Positions 1 through 6,050 of a DNA stretch of 6,050 bases are shown piece by piece. Source of the stretch: JAYSRU01 sp043720875 (GTDB lineage: Bacteria; Bacteroidota; Bacteroidia; Flavobacteriales_D; Crocinitomicaceae); assembly GCA_043720875.1 (NCBI GenBank), contig JAYSRU010000043.1, forward strand, positions 1-6,050. The letters run 5' to 3'. The notes below the pieces were generated by a model. The model made no database searches. It saw only the letters and a program-made list of their open reading frames with translations, and was not told the DNA's origin. The translations under genes and the position numbers were made by a program. Positions within the stretch are counted from its first letter, which is position 1. Each line of letters begins with the position of its first letter.

Positions 1-1527
1 ATCGCACTATTTTTCATTCAACAATTTGGTACACAATTAATAGGAAAAGCATTTGGACCTGTAATGGTGATTTGGTTTATCTTATTAGCTGTTTTAGGCA
101 TAATAAACATTGGCGATCAGCTACCTACTTTATTGAAAGCTTTTAACCCAATGTATGCCGTACATTTAATAACAGATTCAGAAAGAGGTTTTTGGATATT
201 AGGCTCGGTTTTCTTGTGTACAACAGGTGCAGAAGCTTTGTATTCCGACTTAGGTCATTGTGGGAAAAAAAATATTCGATTCAGTTGGGGCATTGTCGGT
301 GTTGTTTTAATTGTCCATTATTTCGGTCAAGCAGCAATTTGTTTACGTGGCGAGGTTCGCCCAAATACGTCTGTTTTTTACAGTATGATTAATGTCGAAT
401 ACTTACCGTACGTTGTGGTTTTGGCCACGATTGCTACGGTTATTGCGTCACAAGCCCTAATTACCGGTGTTTTCACCTTAATAAACGAGGCAATAAAGTT
501 GAAATTATGGACCAATATGAAAGTAAAATTCCCGAGTGATCACAAAGGTCAGATTTACATACCGTTTATCAATTACTTTTTAATGTTTGGTTGCCTTGGC
601 ATCATCTACTACTTCAAAGAATCTTCAGCCATGGAGCATGCCTACGGATTAGCGATAACCATAAATATGGTCATGACTTCAATTTTACTTGGGCTCTTAC
701 TGACTAAAAAATATCCAAAATTTAAATACTTTTACATAGGAATTATTGGTGTATTCTTATTTGTAGAAACGCTATTTTTAGCGTCTAGTTTAGGTAAATT
801 TAAGGATGGTGGCTTTGTTACTTTCGGGATTGCGCTATTGTTATTTATTTTACTTTATCACTATTATAAAGCAAAGGAATTAAGGAAATCAATATCCGAA
901 TACATTTCAATGAAGAAAGTTATTCCGTTATTAAATGCCGTATCGAGTGACACTACGATTCCTTACGAATCCACCAATTTGGTCTATCCTATCCGAAGTG
1001 GAGATGCTACAAAACTTGATGCTACAGTTTATTATTCACTTTTCAAGAAAAAACCAAGAAAAGCAGGCGTGTATTGGTTTTTGCATATTATTGATACCAC
1101 GGAGCCTTGGGGAGTTCATTATGCTGTAGAGCCAATTATTGAAGGAAAATGCTATTTCGTTTCGCTATCCATGGGTTTCAAAGAGGAACATCGCATTGAA
1201 TACATGATGAAAAAAATTCAACATAAAATGGTTTTAAAAGGTGAATTGAGTGGCAAAAGTGTTTTCCCATCCGTAATGAATCATGACTTTGAAGCTGACT
1301 TTAAATTTATTGTGCTTAACTCCCGCGTTGCCTCTGATAATCAACTAACAACATGGCAAATGATATCGGTTAAAATATACCGCTTTATAAAATCTACAGG
1401 TCTAAGTGCAGCTGAAGATTTCGGATTAGACAAAACAAATGTAACGGAAGAATTCATACCTATCAATGTAACAAAACGCGTACGCACACATTTGATCGAT
1501 GATGGAGCAGTTACTGCTACTCCGTAA
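1..1527 (+). CDS. kup: Kup-family potassium uptake permease, 5'-truncated by window edge
   Basis: This is an inner-membrane K+ uptake permease (KUP/HAK/KT family, normally thought to be K+/H+ symport). The frame is open from base 1, and the codons before the first in-window ATG (base 64) already encode family sequence (FFIQQFGT, IGKAFGPVM), so the real start lies to the left and ATG 64 is internal. About 508 codons are visible. Eight hydrophobic segments can be counted up to about codon 290, against the usual 12, so roughly the first four helices, with the first pore motifs, are missing. Recognisable Kup blocks are ALNPMxAVH-like FNPMYAVH, GAEALYSDLGHCGK, HYFGQAA, ATVIASQALITGVF and GQIYIPFINY. 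From about codon 290 a hydrophilic cytoplasmic domain of about 218 residues follows (YWFLHI, CYFVSLSMGFKEEHRIEYM), as in Bacteroidota Kup proteins. It is separated from the next gene by 142 bases and is unrelated to it in function. Nothing in the visible part is broken. Confidence 0.95.
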   Translation: MALFFIQQFGTQLIGKAFGPVMVIWFILLAVLGIINIGDQLPTLLKAFNPMYAVHLITDSERGFWILGSVFLCTTGAEALYSDLGHCGKKNIRFSWGIVGVVLIVHYFGQAAICLRGEVRPNTSVFYSMINVEYLPYVVVLATIATVIASQALITGVFTLINEAIKLKLWTNMKVKFPSDHKGQIYIPFINYFLMFGCLGIIYYFKESSAMEHAYGLAITINMVMTSILLGLLLTKKYPKFKYFYIGIIGVFLFVETLFLASSLGKFKDGGFVTFGIALLLFILLYHYYKAKELRKSISEYISMKKVIPLLNAVSSDTTIPYESTNLVYPIRSGDATKLDATVYYSLFKKKPRKAGVYWFLHIIDTTEPWGVHYAVEPIIEGKCYFVSLSMGFKEEHRIEYMMKKIQHKMVLKGELSGKSVFPSVMNHDFEADFKFIVLNSRVASDNQLTTWQMISVKIYRFIKSTGLSAAEDFGLDKTNVTEEFIPINVTKRVRTHLIDDGAVTATP

Positions 1528-1540
1528 TTACTTTCACTAT

Positions 1541-1555
1541 AAGTTTATTAAACTT
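1541..1555 (+). repeat. Short inverted repeat after kup, weak terminator candidate
   Basis: AAGTTT-ATT-AAACTT is a perfect 6-bp palindrome with a 3-base loop, 14 bases after the kup stop. The stem is almost all A-U and is followed by TCTTGAATTTATT rather than a clean T run, so it would be a weak intrinsic terminator at best. It may be chance in such AT-rich sequence. Confidence 0.25.
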
Positions 1556-1584
1556 CTTGAATTTATTAATGATTTTTATCAGTA

Positions 1585-1609
1585 TTAAATCAAATTGGTG
1601 ATTATTTAA
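1585..1609 (+). repeat. Imperfect inverted repeat upstream of reductase promoter
   Basis: TTAAATCA on the left is the reverse complement of TGATTATTTAA on the right, apart from a 3-base insertion in the right arm; the core is AATCA-N6-TGATT. It lies about 35 bases upstream of the -7 element before the first reductase gene, a place where a regulator could bind. In sequence this AT-rich an imperfect palindrome of this size can be chance, and no known operator is recognised. Confidence 0.2.
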
Positions 1610-1643
1610 ACCTACTTCTCCGATAAGATGGCATTAAATTTAT

Positions 1644-1651
1644 TACTTTTG
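1644..1651 (+). promoter_or_regulatory. Bacteroidota-type -7 promoter element (TACTTTTG)
   Basis: TACTTTTG matches the TAnnTTTG -7 consensus of the Bacteroidota primary sigma factor at every fixed position and ends 18 bases before the ATG at 1670. No TTG is found 17-23 bases upstream, so the -33 half is poor or absent. Transcription would start only about 10-12 bases before the ATG, giving a very short A-rich leader. It is the best candidate promoter for the whole 1670-4531 cluster. Confidence 0.45.
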
Positions 1652-1669
1652 CTGAGTTAAAAAACTACA

Positions 1670-2746
1670 ATGAGTAACAAACCAATTTTTCATAGTCTAC
1701 GCATATCAGATGTTCGGAATGAGACGGATGACACAGTTTCAATCGCATTTGAAATCCCTTCCAACTTACAGAAAGACTATTCATATGTTTCTGGTCAGTA
1801 CTTAACACTAAAAGCAATTGTAAACGGTGAAGAGTTAAGAAGATCATACAGTTTGTGTTCTGCTCCGCATGAAAATGAATGGCGCGTCGCTATCAAAAGC
1901 GTTGAACATGGTAAGTTTTCAAATTATGCGAACGATACCTTGAAAATTGGAGATAGTATCGATGTAATGATGCCAATGGGATCGTTTACAATGACGCTAG
2001 ATTCGAATCAGACTAAAAATTACTCATTTTTCGCAGCAGGAAGTGGGATTACACCCGTTTTTAGTATGGTAAAAAATATACTTGAAAACGAACCAAAAAG
2101 CAATATCACACTTTTTTATGGGAATAAAGGTTTTGCATCCATCATTTTTAGAGAAGAATTAGAGGCTTTGAAGAATCAGAATATGGAGCGCTTTAACCTG
2201 GTTCATGTGCTGTCTCGTGAGAGTTTGGGTTCTCCATTACAAAAAGGAAGACTGGATGCAACAAAGCTTCCAAAACTTTATAAGGCCTACTTATCAGGTA
2301 TCACCGTTGATGAAGTTTACAGCTGTGGACCCGAAGAAATGATTCATGCGGTGAAAGATTTAATGCTTGAAAAAGGCTTAGCCGAAACACAAATACATTT
2401 TGAATTATTTGGAACTCAAACTCCGGTAAAAGCTAAAGAAATTGAAACAATCAAACGCGATGAACTCGATTCTGAAGTAACCGTTATTTTAGACGGAGAT
2501 TACACGGAATTAAATTTGAGCACCAACGGAGACAATATTTTAGATGCAGCACAAAAAGCTGGAGCTGATTTACCTTTTGCGTGTAAAGGTGGAGTTTGCT
2601 GTACGTGTAAAGCGAAAATCATTGAAGGAACTGCCGTTATGGATTTAAATTATGCACTAGATCCGAAAGAGGTTGCTGATGGATTCATTCTAACGTGTCA
2701 AGCGCATCCAACGAGTAAAAGATTGGTGGTTTCATTTGACGAGTAA
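1670..2746 (+). CDS. PaaE-like ferredoxin reductase with C-terminal [2Fe-2S] domain (copy 1)
   Basis: This is a soluble, cytoplasmic electron-transfer flavoprotein that would pass electrons from NAD(P)H through FAD to its own [2Fe-2S] cluster and on to a partner enzyme. Three domains are visible in 358 residues: an FAD-binding barrel (about 8-110, with RRSYSLCSAP at 57-66), a nucleotide-binding domain (about 115-230, with AAGSGITP at 122-129, SRE at 182-184 and CGPEEM at 219-224) and a plant-type ferredoxin domain (about 270-355). The cluster ligands are C305-x4-C310-x2-C313-x29-C343, complete and correctly spaced; C311 is an extra neighbouring cysteine. The SRE motif suggests NADPH use. Length and domain order match PaaE, the reductase of phenylacetyl-CoA epoxidase, but no paaABCD genes are seen, so the substrate system is unknown and no symbol is given. 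The ATG at 1670 has no Shine-Dalgarno sequence, and the conserved FAD domain starts within 10 residues of it. It is first of a probable three-gene operon, with a close paralogue 47 bases downstream. Confidence 0.9.
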   Translation: MSNKPIFHSLRISDVRNETDDTVSIAFEIPSNLQKDYSYVSGQYLTLKAIVNGEELRRSYSLCSAPHENEWRVAIKSVEHGKFSNYANDTLKIGDSIDVMMPMGSFTMTLDSNQTKNYSFFAAGSGITPVFSMVKNILENEPKSNITLFYGNKGFASIIFREELEALKNQNMERFNLVHVLSRESLGSPLQKGRLDATKLPKLYKAYLSGITVDEVYSCGPEEMIHAVKDLMLEKGLAETQIHFELFGTQTPVKAKEIETIKRDELDSEVTVILDGDYTELNLSTNGDNILDAAQKAGADLPFACKGGVCCTCKAKIIEGTAVMDLNYALDPKEVADGFILTCQAHPTSKRLVVSFDE

Positions 2747-2793
2747 AAACAAAAAATTGCAAATTAGCAGTACATTATATTAAAAAACAATTT

Positions 2794-3840
2794 ATGGGAT
2801 TTTTTTCAAAAATATTAGGTAAAAAAGACAACGCAGGACAGCAACACAAAGGTTTCAATATGCTACGCGTTTCGAAAGTTGAACAATTAACAAAAGATGC
2901 AGTCGCTATTTCATTCGAAATTCCGGAAGAATTAACTGCAGAATATACACATACCGCGGGTCAATACATTACAGTAGTTACTGATATTGATGGTGAACAA
3001 CGTCGTGCTTATTCAATTTGTAGCGCAGAAGGAAATGGGTTAACCATTGGCGTAAAGCGTGTGCTAAATGGTAAAGTTTCAAATTTTTTGGCTGACATTG
3101 TTGTTGGAGACATGATAAGTGTGTGTGTGCCAACAGGTAATTTCAAACTTGAAAAAAACCAAACTAATATAGTTGCCTTTGCTGCTGGAAGTGGAATCAC
3201 CCCTATTCTATCTATTGCAACAACACTAAATGCACGCAACGGAAACACTAAATTATTTTACGGAAACAAAAATGAGGACACTACCATGTTTGGACGCGAA
3301 CTCAGTTTATTGGAAACTGTTGACACTATGATGCTATATTCTCAAATTGGAACAGAAGCAACTAGAATCGACAAAGCTTATGTTGATTTTGTAATGGATA
3401 AACCTGAACTGAAAACAGCTGACGCTTATTTTATTTGTGGACCAGAAATAATGATCAATACAGTAAAGGATTGTTTACTAACTCATGGAATTGCTAAAGA
3501 AAAAATTCATTTCGAATTATTCTCAACACCTGTACTACAGGCTGAAAAAACGGTAATCAGTAAGAATGCAAGCATTCAAGTTACGATGGATGGTGAGCTA
3601 TACAATCTTAAAAGTGATGGTTCAAAGTCTGTACTTGAATTACTTGAAAGACAAGGAGTTGACGCTCCGTATTCATGTAAAGGCGGTGTTTGTTGCACGT
3701 GTAAAGCAAAGGTAAAAAGTGGTTCGGCAGAAATGAAGTTAAACTTTTCATTAACAGACGAAGAAATCGCTGCAGGTTACATTTTGACTTGTCAAGCGGT
3801 TGCAACTTCTGAAAACTTAGTGATTTCTTACGATGAGTGA
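2794..3840 (+). CDS. PaaE-like ferredoxin reductase with C-terminal [2Fe-2S] domain (copy 2, diverged)
   Basis: This paralogue of the preceding gene has the same three domains in 348 residues: FAD barrel with RRAYSICS at 70-77, nucleotide domain with AAGSGITP at 130-137 and CGPE at 215-218, and a ferredoxin domain with C295-x4-C300-x2-C303-x29-C333. Both copies share the block CKGGVCCTCKAK, so the pair looks like a tandem duplication. Two differences stand out. The place of SRE in copy 1 is SQI here (183-185), so the arginine that normally contacts the NADP 2'-phosphate is missing, and the segment from there to CGPE is five residues shorter; coenzyme preference may differ. The protein also begins with a tail of about 20 residues, MGFFSKILGKKDN..., hydrophobic then basic, before the conserved domain; it could be a membrane-touching helix or disordered. 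M23 (base 2860) is a possible later start that removes it. There is no Shine-Dalgarno sequence; the leader is A-rich. Its end overlaps the next gene, so they are likely translated together. The physiological acceptor is not evident. Confidence 0.9.
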   Translation: MGFFSKILGKKDNAGQQHKGFNMLRVSKVEQLTKDAVAISFEIPEELTAEYTHTAGQYITVVTDIDGEQRRAYSICSAEGNGLTIGVKRVLNGKVSNFLADIVVGDMISVCVPTGNFKLEKNQTNIVAFAAGSGITPILSIATTLNARNGNTKLFYGNKNEDTTMFGRELSLLETVDTMMLYSQIGTEATRIDKAYVDFVMDKPELKTADAYFICGPEIMINTVKDCLLTHGIAKEKIHFELFSTPVLQAEKTVISKNASIQVTMDGELYNLKSDGSKSVLELLERQGVDAPYSCKGGVCCTCKAKVKSGSAEMKLNFSLTDEEIAAGYILTCQAVATSENLVISYDE

Positions 3841-4531
3841 TTTACGATTTGAAAAAACGATAGTAATAGTTGGTGCAAGTAGAGGTATTGGTCAAGAATT
3901 AGTGAAATTATTTGCGAATAACGGCAAGAATAGAGTTTTAGCTTTTGCGAGAAATACCGAAAACAAGTATTTAGCATTCCCCAACATCACCTATTTTCCG
4001 TTGGATCTTGAAAGCAAAACACTCTTGAAAGATTTCCAAACTGCCTTAGCGCAGATTGATAAAATTGATATTCTTGTCAACAACGCTGGTAAGTTAATCA
4101 ACAAACCCTTTCTTGACCTAAGTTTAGAAGATATTCAAAGTAGTTACCAGGTGAATATTTTTGGTGTAATGCAAACCGTTCAAACAATTTTACCTAAAAT
4201 GTTGGCTGATGGCGGACATATCGTAAACATTAGTTCGATGGGTGGATTTCAAGGCACAGTTAAATTCCCTGGCTTAAGTGCCTACTCTACTTCAAAAGCT
4301 GCAGTGGCAAGTTTTACAGAACTTTTCTACGAAGAATACAAAGAAAGTAAAGTGAAAATGAATTGTCTATGCCTTGGAGCAGCACAAACTGAAATGTTAG
4401 AAGAAGCTTTCCCGGGATACATTGCGCCCATGAGTGCGTTGAAAATGGCTGAGTATATTCACGATTTCGCTTTGACTGGACAAGAATGGTTTAACGGCAA
4501 AATTTTACCCGTTTCTTTGAGTACGCCTTGA
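3833..4531 (+). CDS. Short-chain dehydrogenase/reductase (SDR), classical type
   Basis: This is a 232-residue, probably cytoplasmic oxidoreductase that interconverts a carbonyl and an alcohol using NAD(P)(H). The Rossmann fold begins at residue 9 with the dinucleotide motif GASRGIG (14-20), followed by NNAG (83-86) and the catalytic tetrad N108, S135, Y151 and K155 (YSTSK at 151-155). R17 in the glycine motif and R40 at the end of the second strand favour NADP(H). Three extra residues between S135 and Y151 and a length slightly below the usual 240-250 are minor oddities; the C-terminal substrate loop is short. The substrate cannot be told from sequence; fatty-acyl, steroid-like or small aldehyde/ketone substrates are all possible. 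The ATG overlaps the stop of the preceding reductase by 8 bases (ATGAGTGA) with no Shine-Dalgarno sequence, which points to translational coupling and a shared pathway. It is the last plus-strand gene before a convergent remnant 37 bases away; no clear terminator hairpin is visible in that gap. Confidence 0.9.
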   Translation: MSDLRFEKTIVIVGASRGIGQELVKLFANNGKNRVLAFARNTENKYLAFPNITYFPLDLESKTLLKDFQTALAQIDKIDILVNNAGKLINKPFLDLSLEDIQSSYQVNIFGVMQTVQTILPKMLADGGHIVNISSMGGFQGTVKFPGLSAYSTSKAAVASFTELFYEEYKESKVKMNCLCLGAAQTEMLEEAFPGYIAPMSALKMAEYIHDFALTGQEWFNGKILPVSLSTP

Positions 4532-4568
4532 TTAAACGGCCAATAAATTACTTGATAAATACAATTTC

Positions 4569-4993
4569 TTAATATACAACCTTAATAGGAGTGTGTTTTA
4601 AACTTCTGATGCCTGTAATTGTTGTATAAGATATTAAGTATGAATACTTTTTATTAATTTTTATATCCGTATCAATGTAATTTGTAAGACTGCTATTTTC
4701 TATTGTTTTAATTAATTCCATTTTTCCATCATCAATTTGTTTGTAAATGCTAAAACTAAAGATGGAGTGATTAGGTTGATCCCAAGTGATTTCAATAAAT
4801 TTAGTTATTCTATTTACCGTTGCTTCAACATTAACCAAAGACTCTCTAAAGCCTGGTTCAAACAACACACTTCTCATCTTAGAAATACTTAAATTGTTTG
4901 AATAATCAAAAACTCCAATACTATAAAAATATTCATTGCCAAAAATAAGATTAGAATCTAAGAATTTAGTGATATTTCCAGACCATTTTAATA
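4569..4993 (-). pseudogene. C-terminal remnant of a fibronectin type III protein, cut by the IS element
   Basis: About 140 codons on the minus strand end at a TAA (4571-4569). The final domain of about 100 residues looks like a fibronectin type III fold: IEITWDQP with its B-strand Trp, SFSIYKQ, LTNYIDTDI and the tyrosine-rich KKYSYLISY. Upstream of the internal ATG (4877-4875) the same frame continues without a stop and encodes what looks like the end of another such domain (ITKFLDSNL, GNEYFYSIGVFDYSNN). So the ATG is not the true start and this is the tail of a longer, multi-domain protein. The frame crosses the predicted IS end near 4994 and meets TGA at 5012-5010 inside the element. The rest of the gene should lie to the right of the IS, outside the window. 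Bacteroidota proteins of this kind are usually exported, but no signal or sorting domain is visible here. The domain call is from pattern, not a database match. It may still be expressed as a fragment, which I think unlikely. Confidence 0.7.
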
Positions 4994-5017
4994 TGCTACT
5001 CCCTAAAATTCAGACAG
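4994..5017 (+). repeat. Probable left terminal inverted repeat of the IS
   Basis: The stretch starts TGCTACTCCC and ends CAGACAG. The TG start, the CCC about 8 bases in and the final CAGACA follow the pattern of IS3-family, especially IS2-like, ends. Its exact length is a guess because the right-end partner is not in the window. Confidence 0.5.
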
Positions 5018-5059
5018 TAAGTTAAGGTAGGAATTAGTAATTTTTAACTTTACAAACAT

Positions 5060-5338
5060 ATGACAGCAAAACGAAGAAAATTCAGTTTAGAATTTAAAAA
5101 GAAAGTAGTGCTAGATGCACTGAAAGAAAGGGAAACGATAGATGCGTTGGCGAAGAAACATGATCTTCAACCTTCACAAATTTCGATGTGGAAAGCTGAG
5201 GCATTAGCAAATTTTGAACAAGTATTTGGAAATAAGAAGAATAATGATAAGTCCCCAGAGGTGAATATTGACAATCTGTATTCGCAAATTGGTCAGCAAA
5301 AAGTAGAGATTGATTTTCTAAAAAAAAAGTTGTTATGA
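5060..5338 (+). CDS. IS3-family transposase OrfA
   Basis: This 92-residue DNA-binding subunit recognises the IS ends and is also the N-terminal part of the OrfAB transposase. A helix-turn-helix of the HTH_Tnp_1 type is visible at about 4-50 (RRKFSLEFKKKVV, then LAKKHDLQPSQISMWK), where Trp44 is the usual conserved residue of the recognition helix. Residues 69-92 (NIDNLYSQIGQQKVEIDFL) look like a leucine-zipper coiled coil for oligomerisation, as in other OrfA proteins. The ATG lies 66 bases from the IS end without a Shine-Dalgarno sequence; TAACTTTA at 5045-5052 is a near match to the -7 element but very close to the start. The stop overlaps the orfB ATG (ATGA). Confidence 0.92.
   Translation: MTAKRRKFSLEFKKKVVLDALKERETIDALAKKHDLQPSQISMWKAEALANFEQVFGNKKNNDKSPEVNIDNLYSQIGQQKVEIDFLKKKLL
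5323..5329 (+). promoter_or_regulatory. Programmed -1 frameshift site A_AAA_AAG
   Basis: A run of nine A followed by G (5320-5329) contains, in the orfA frame, the heptamer A_AAA_AAG, the same slippery site used by IS911 and many IS3 elements. A -1 slip there leads straight into the orfB frame (reading LKKKVVMKPIQER), giving an OrfAB fusion, the active transposase in this family. I did not identify a clear downstream stimulatory stem-loop. Confidence 0.8.
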
Positions 5339-6050
5339 AACCTATACAGGAGCGCAGAGATTTGGTTGAAAAAAAAGATTGCGCCCTTTCGATGGTAAAA
5401 CAATGTGAGCTACTTTCCTTAAATCGTGGTGGAGTTTATTATAAAAAACGTCCTGAGAACACTGAAAATATGGAGATAATGACATTTTTAGATAAGCAGT
5501 ACTACATAACCCCTTTTTATGGTCAGTTGAAATTAACCGAAGAGCTTTGTAATCGCGGGTATGCAGTTGGCGTAAAACGAGTCCGTAGGTTAATGGATGC
5601 AGTGCATTGGCAAACTATATATCAAATGCCAAAAACTACAATTATGGATAAAACCAGCTACAAATATCCATATTTACTTAGGAATTTAAAAATCACTTAC
5701 TGTAACCAGGTTTGGGCTACCGACATTACTTATATCCCAATGGCTAAAGGATTTATGTATTTAACTGCAGTCATTGACTTGTTTAGTCGTAAAGTGCTAA
5801 ATTGGTCTGTATCCAACACCATGAGTGCCGAGTGGTGCACAAAAGTGGTTGAGGATGCAATAGATAAATACGGAAAACCAACCATTTTTAACTCTGATCA
5901 GGGAAGCCAGTATACAAGTGATGTTTTCACTACAATGTTAATTGATAATGACATACAAATATCAATGGATGGAAAAGGTCGAGCAATCGACAACATTTTC
6001 ATTGAGCGATTATGGAGAACTGTAAAATATGAAAATGTATACTTGTATGT
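5335..6050 (+). CDS. IS3-family transposase OrfB (DDE integrase core), 3'-truncated by window edge
   Basis: This is the catalytic part of the transposase, which cuts and joins DNA at the IS ends. Some 238 codons are visible, with no stop before the window edge; full-length OrfB is usually about 270-300, so only the end is missing. An N-terminal HTH_21-like region (YGQLKLTEEL at 62-71, KRVRRLM at 81-87) precedes the rve/integrase core. All three catalytic acids are present: D130 (WATDITYI), D188 (FNSDQGSQYTS) and E224 (DNIFIERLWR), with the D-35-E spacing typical of IS3. The ATG at 5335 overlaps the orfA stop (ATGA), so OrfB could be made by coupling as well as by the -1 frameshift just upstream. 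No frameshift or internal stop is seen. Confidence 0.93.
   Translation, partial: MKPIQERRDLVEKKDCALSMVKQCELLSLNRGGVYYKKRPENTENMEIMTFLDKQYYITPFYGQLKLTEELCNRGYAVGVKRVRRLMDAVHWQTIYQMPKTTIMDKTSYKYPYLLRNLKITYCNQVWATDITYIPMAKGFMYLTAVIDLFSRKVLNWSVSNTMSAEWCTKVVEDAIDKYGKPTIFNSDQGSQYTSDVFTTMLIDNDIQISMDGKGRAIDNIFIERLWRTVKYENVYLY

Larger units (their letters stand above)
4994..6050 (+). mobile_element. IS3-family insertion sequence, left end to window edge
   Basis: This is a DDE-transposase insertion sequence with the standard IS3 layout: terminal repeat, orfA, -1 frameshift site, and orfB in the next frame. About 1,057 bases are visible; elements of this family are usually 1.2-1.5 kb, so the right end should lie a few hundred bases beyond the window. 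The left boundary is placed at TG in TGCTACTCCC because IS3-family ends start with TG and this end resembles that of IS2-type elements (CCCTAnAnTTC...CAGACA). It is also where the host fibronectin-type frame stops making sense. Both orfs are intact as far as seen, so the element may be active or recently active. The flanking duplication cannot be checked without the right end. The subgroup is not assigned. Confidence 0.9.

Noticed and set aside
64..66. ATG at 64 as the start of the potassium permease
   Set aside because: The frame is open to base 1 and the residues before it match Kup family sequence, so the gene starts outside the window.
2757..2778. TTG ... TACATTAT as a separate promoter between the two reductases
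   Set aside because: The spacing is only 11 bases and the -7 half matches poorly; co-transcription from upstream is simpler.
3009..3248. Minus-strand open frame of about 79 codons inside reductase copy 2
   Set aside because: It is antisense to a well-supported gene and has no recognisable domain; the same holds for the other short frames inside kup and the reductases.
1670..4531. Phenylacetate degradation (paa) operon
   Set aside because: Only PaaE-like reductases are present; no PaaA, B, C, D, J, G or Z homologue is seen, and the reductase architecture is shared by other systems.
4532..4568. Terminator between the SDR and the convergent fibronectin remnant
   Set aside because: No stem of useful length followed by a T run is visible in either direction.
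4875..4877. Minus-strand ATG at 4877 as the start of a small 102-residue gene
   Set aside because: The frame continues upstream with fibronectin-like sequence up to the IS end, so this ATG is internal to a broken larger gene.

Overview
The window looks like a piece of a Bacteroidota chromosome, probably Flavobacteriales. It is AT-rich, none of the genes has a Shine-Dalgarno sequence (their leaders are A-rich instead), there is a TAnnTTTG-type -7 promoter element, and the protein families and the IS3 variant resemble those of that phylum. The assignment rests on these features only; there is no rRNA or marker gene here to confirm it.

Region by region: (1) 1-1527, plus strand, is the 3' part of a Kup-type potassium uptake permease whose start lies outside the window. 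(2) 1528-1669 is a non-coding gap with a good -7 promoter element just before the next gene and two weak inverted repeats. (3) 1670-4531, plus strand, is a compact three-gene cluster: two adjacent paralogous flavin reductases, each with FAD, NAD(P) and C-terminal plant-type [2Fe-2S] ferredoxin domains (the architecture of PaaE, the reductase of phenylacetyl-CoA epoxidase), followed by a short-chain dehydrogenase whose start overlaps the end of the second reductase by 8 bases. (4) 4569-4993, minus strand, is the C-terminal remnant of a fibronectin type III protein. (5) From about 4994 to the right edge is the left part of an IS3-family insertion sequence: terminal repeat, orfA, an A_AAA_AAG frameshift site, and orfB cut off by the window end after its complete DDE triad.

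The two reductases and the dehydrogenase are probably co-transcribed from the promoter before 1670 and would form a redox module: NAD(P)H to FAD to [2Fe-2S] to an unseen acceptor, plus an NADP(H)-linked carbonyl/alcohol conversion. No oxygenase (for example PaaABCD), desaturase or P450 partner lies in the window, so the true acceptor is unknown. The second reductase has lost the Ser-Arg NADP-phosphate motif that the first keeps and has gained a short N-terminal tail, which suggests the duplicate pair has diverged in job.

The IS appears to have inserted into the fibronectin-type gene: that reading frame stays open up to the predicted IS end and meets a stop 16-18 bases inside the element. Overall this is mostly ordinary genome content. 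I see no convincing sign of an undescribed system; the tandem diverged reductases and the IS-broken surface-protein gene are the points most worth a second look.
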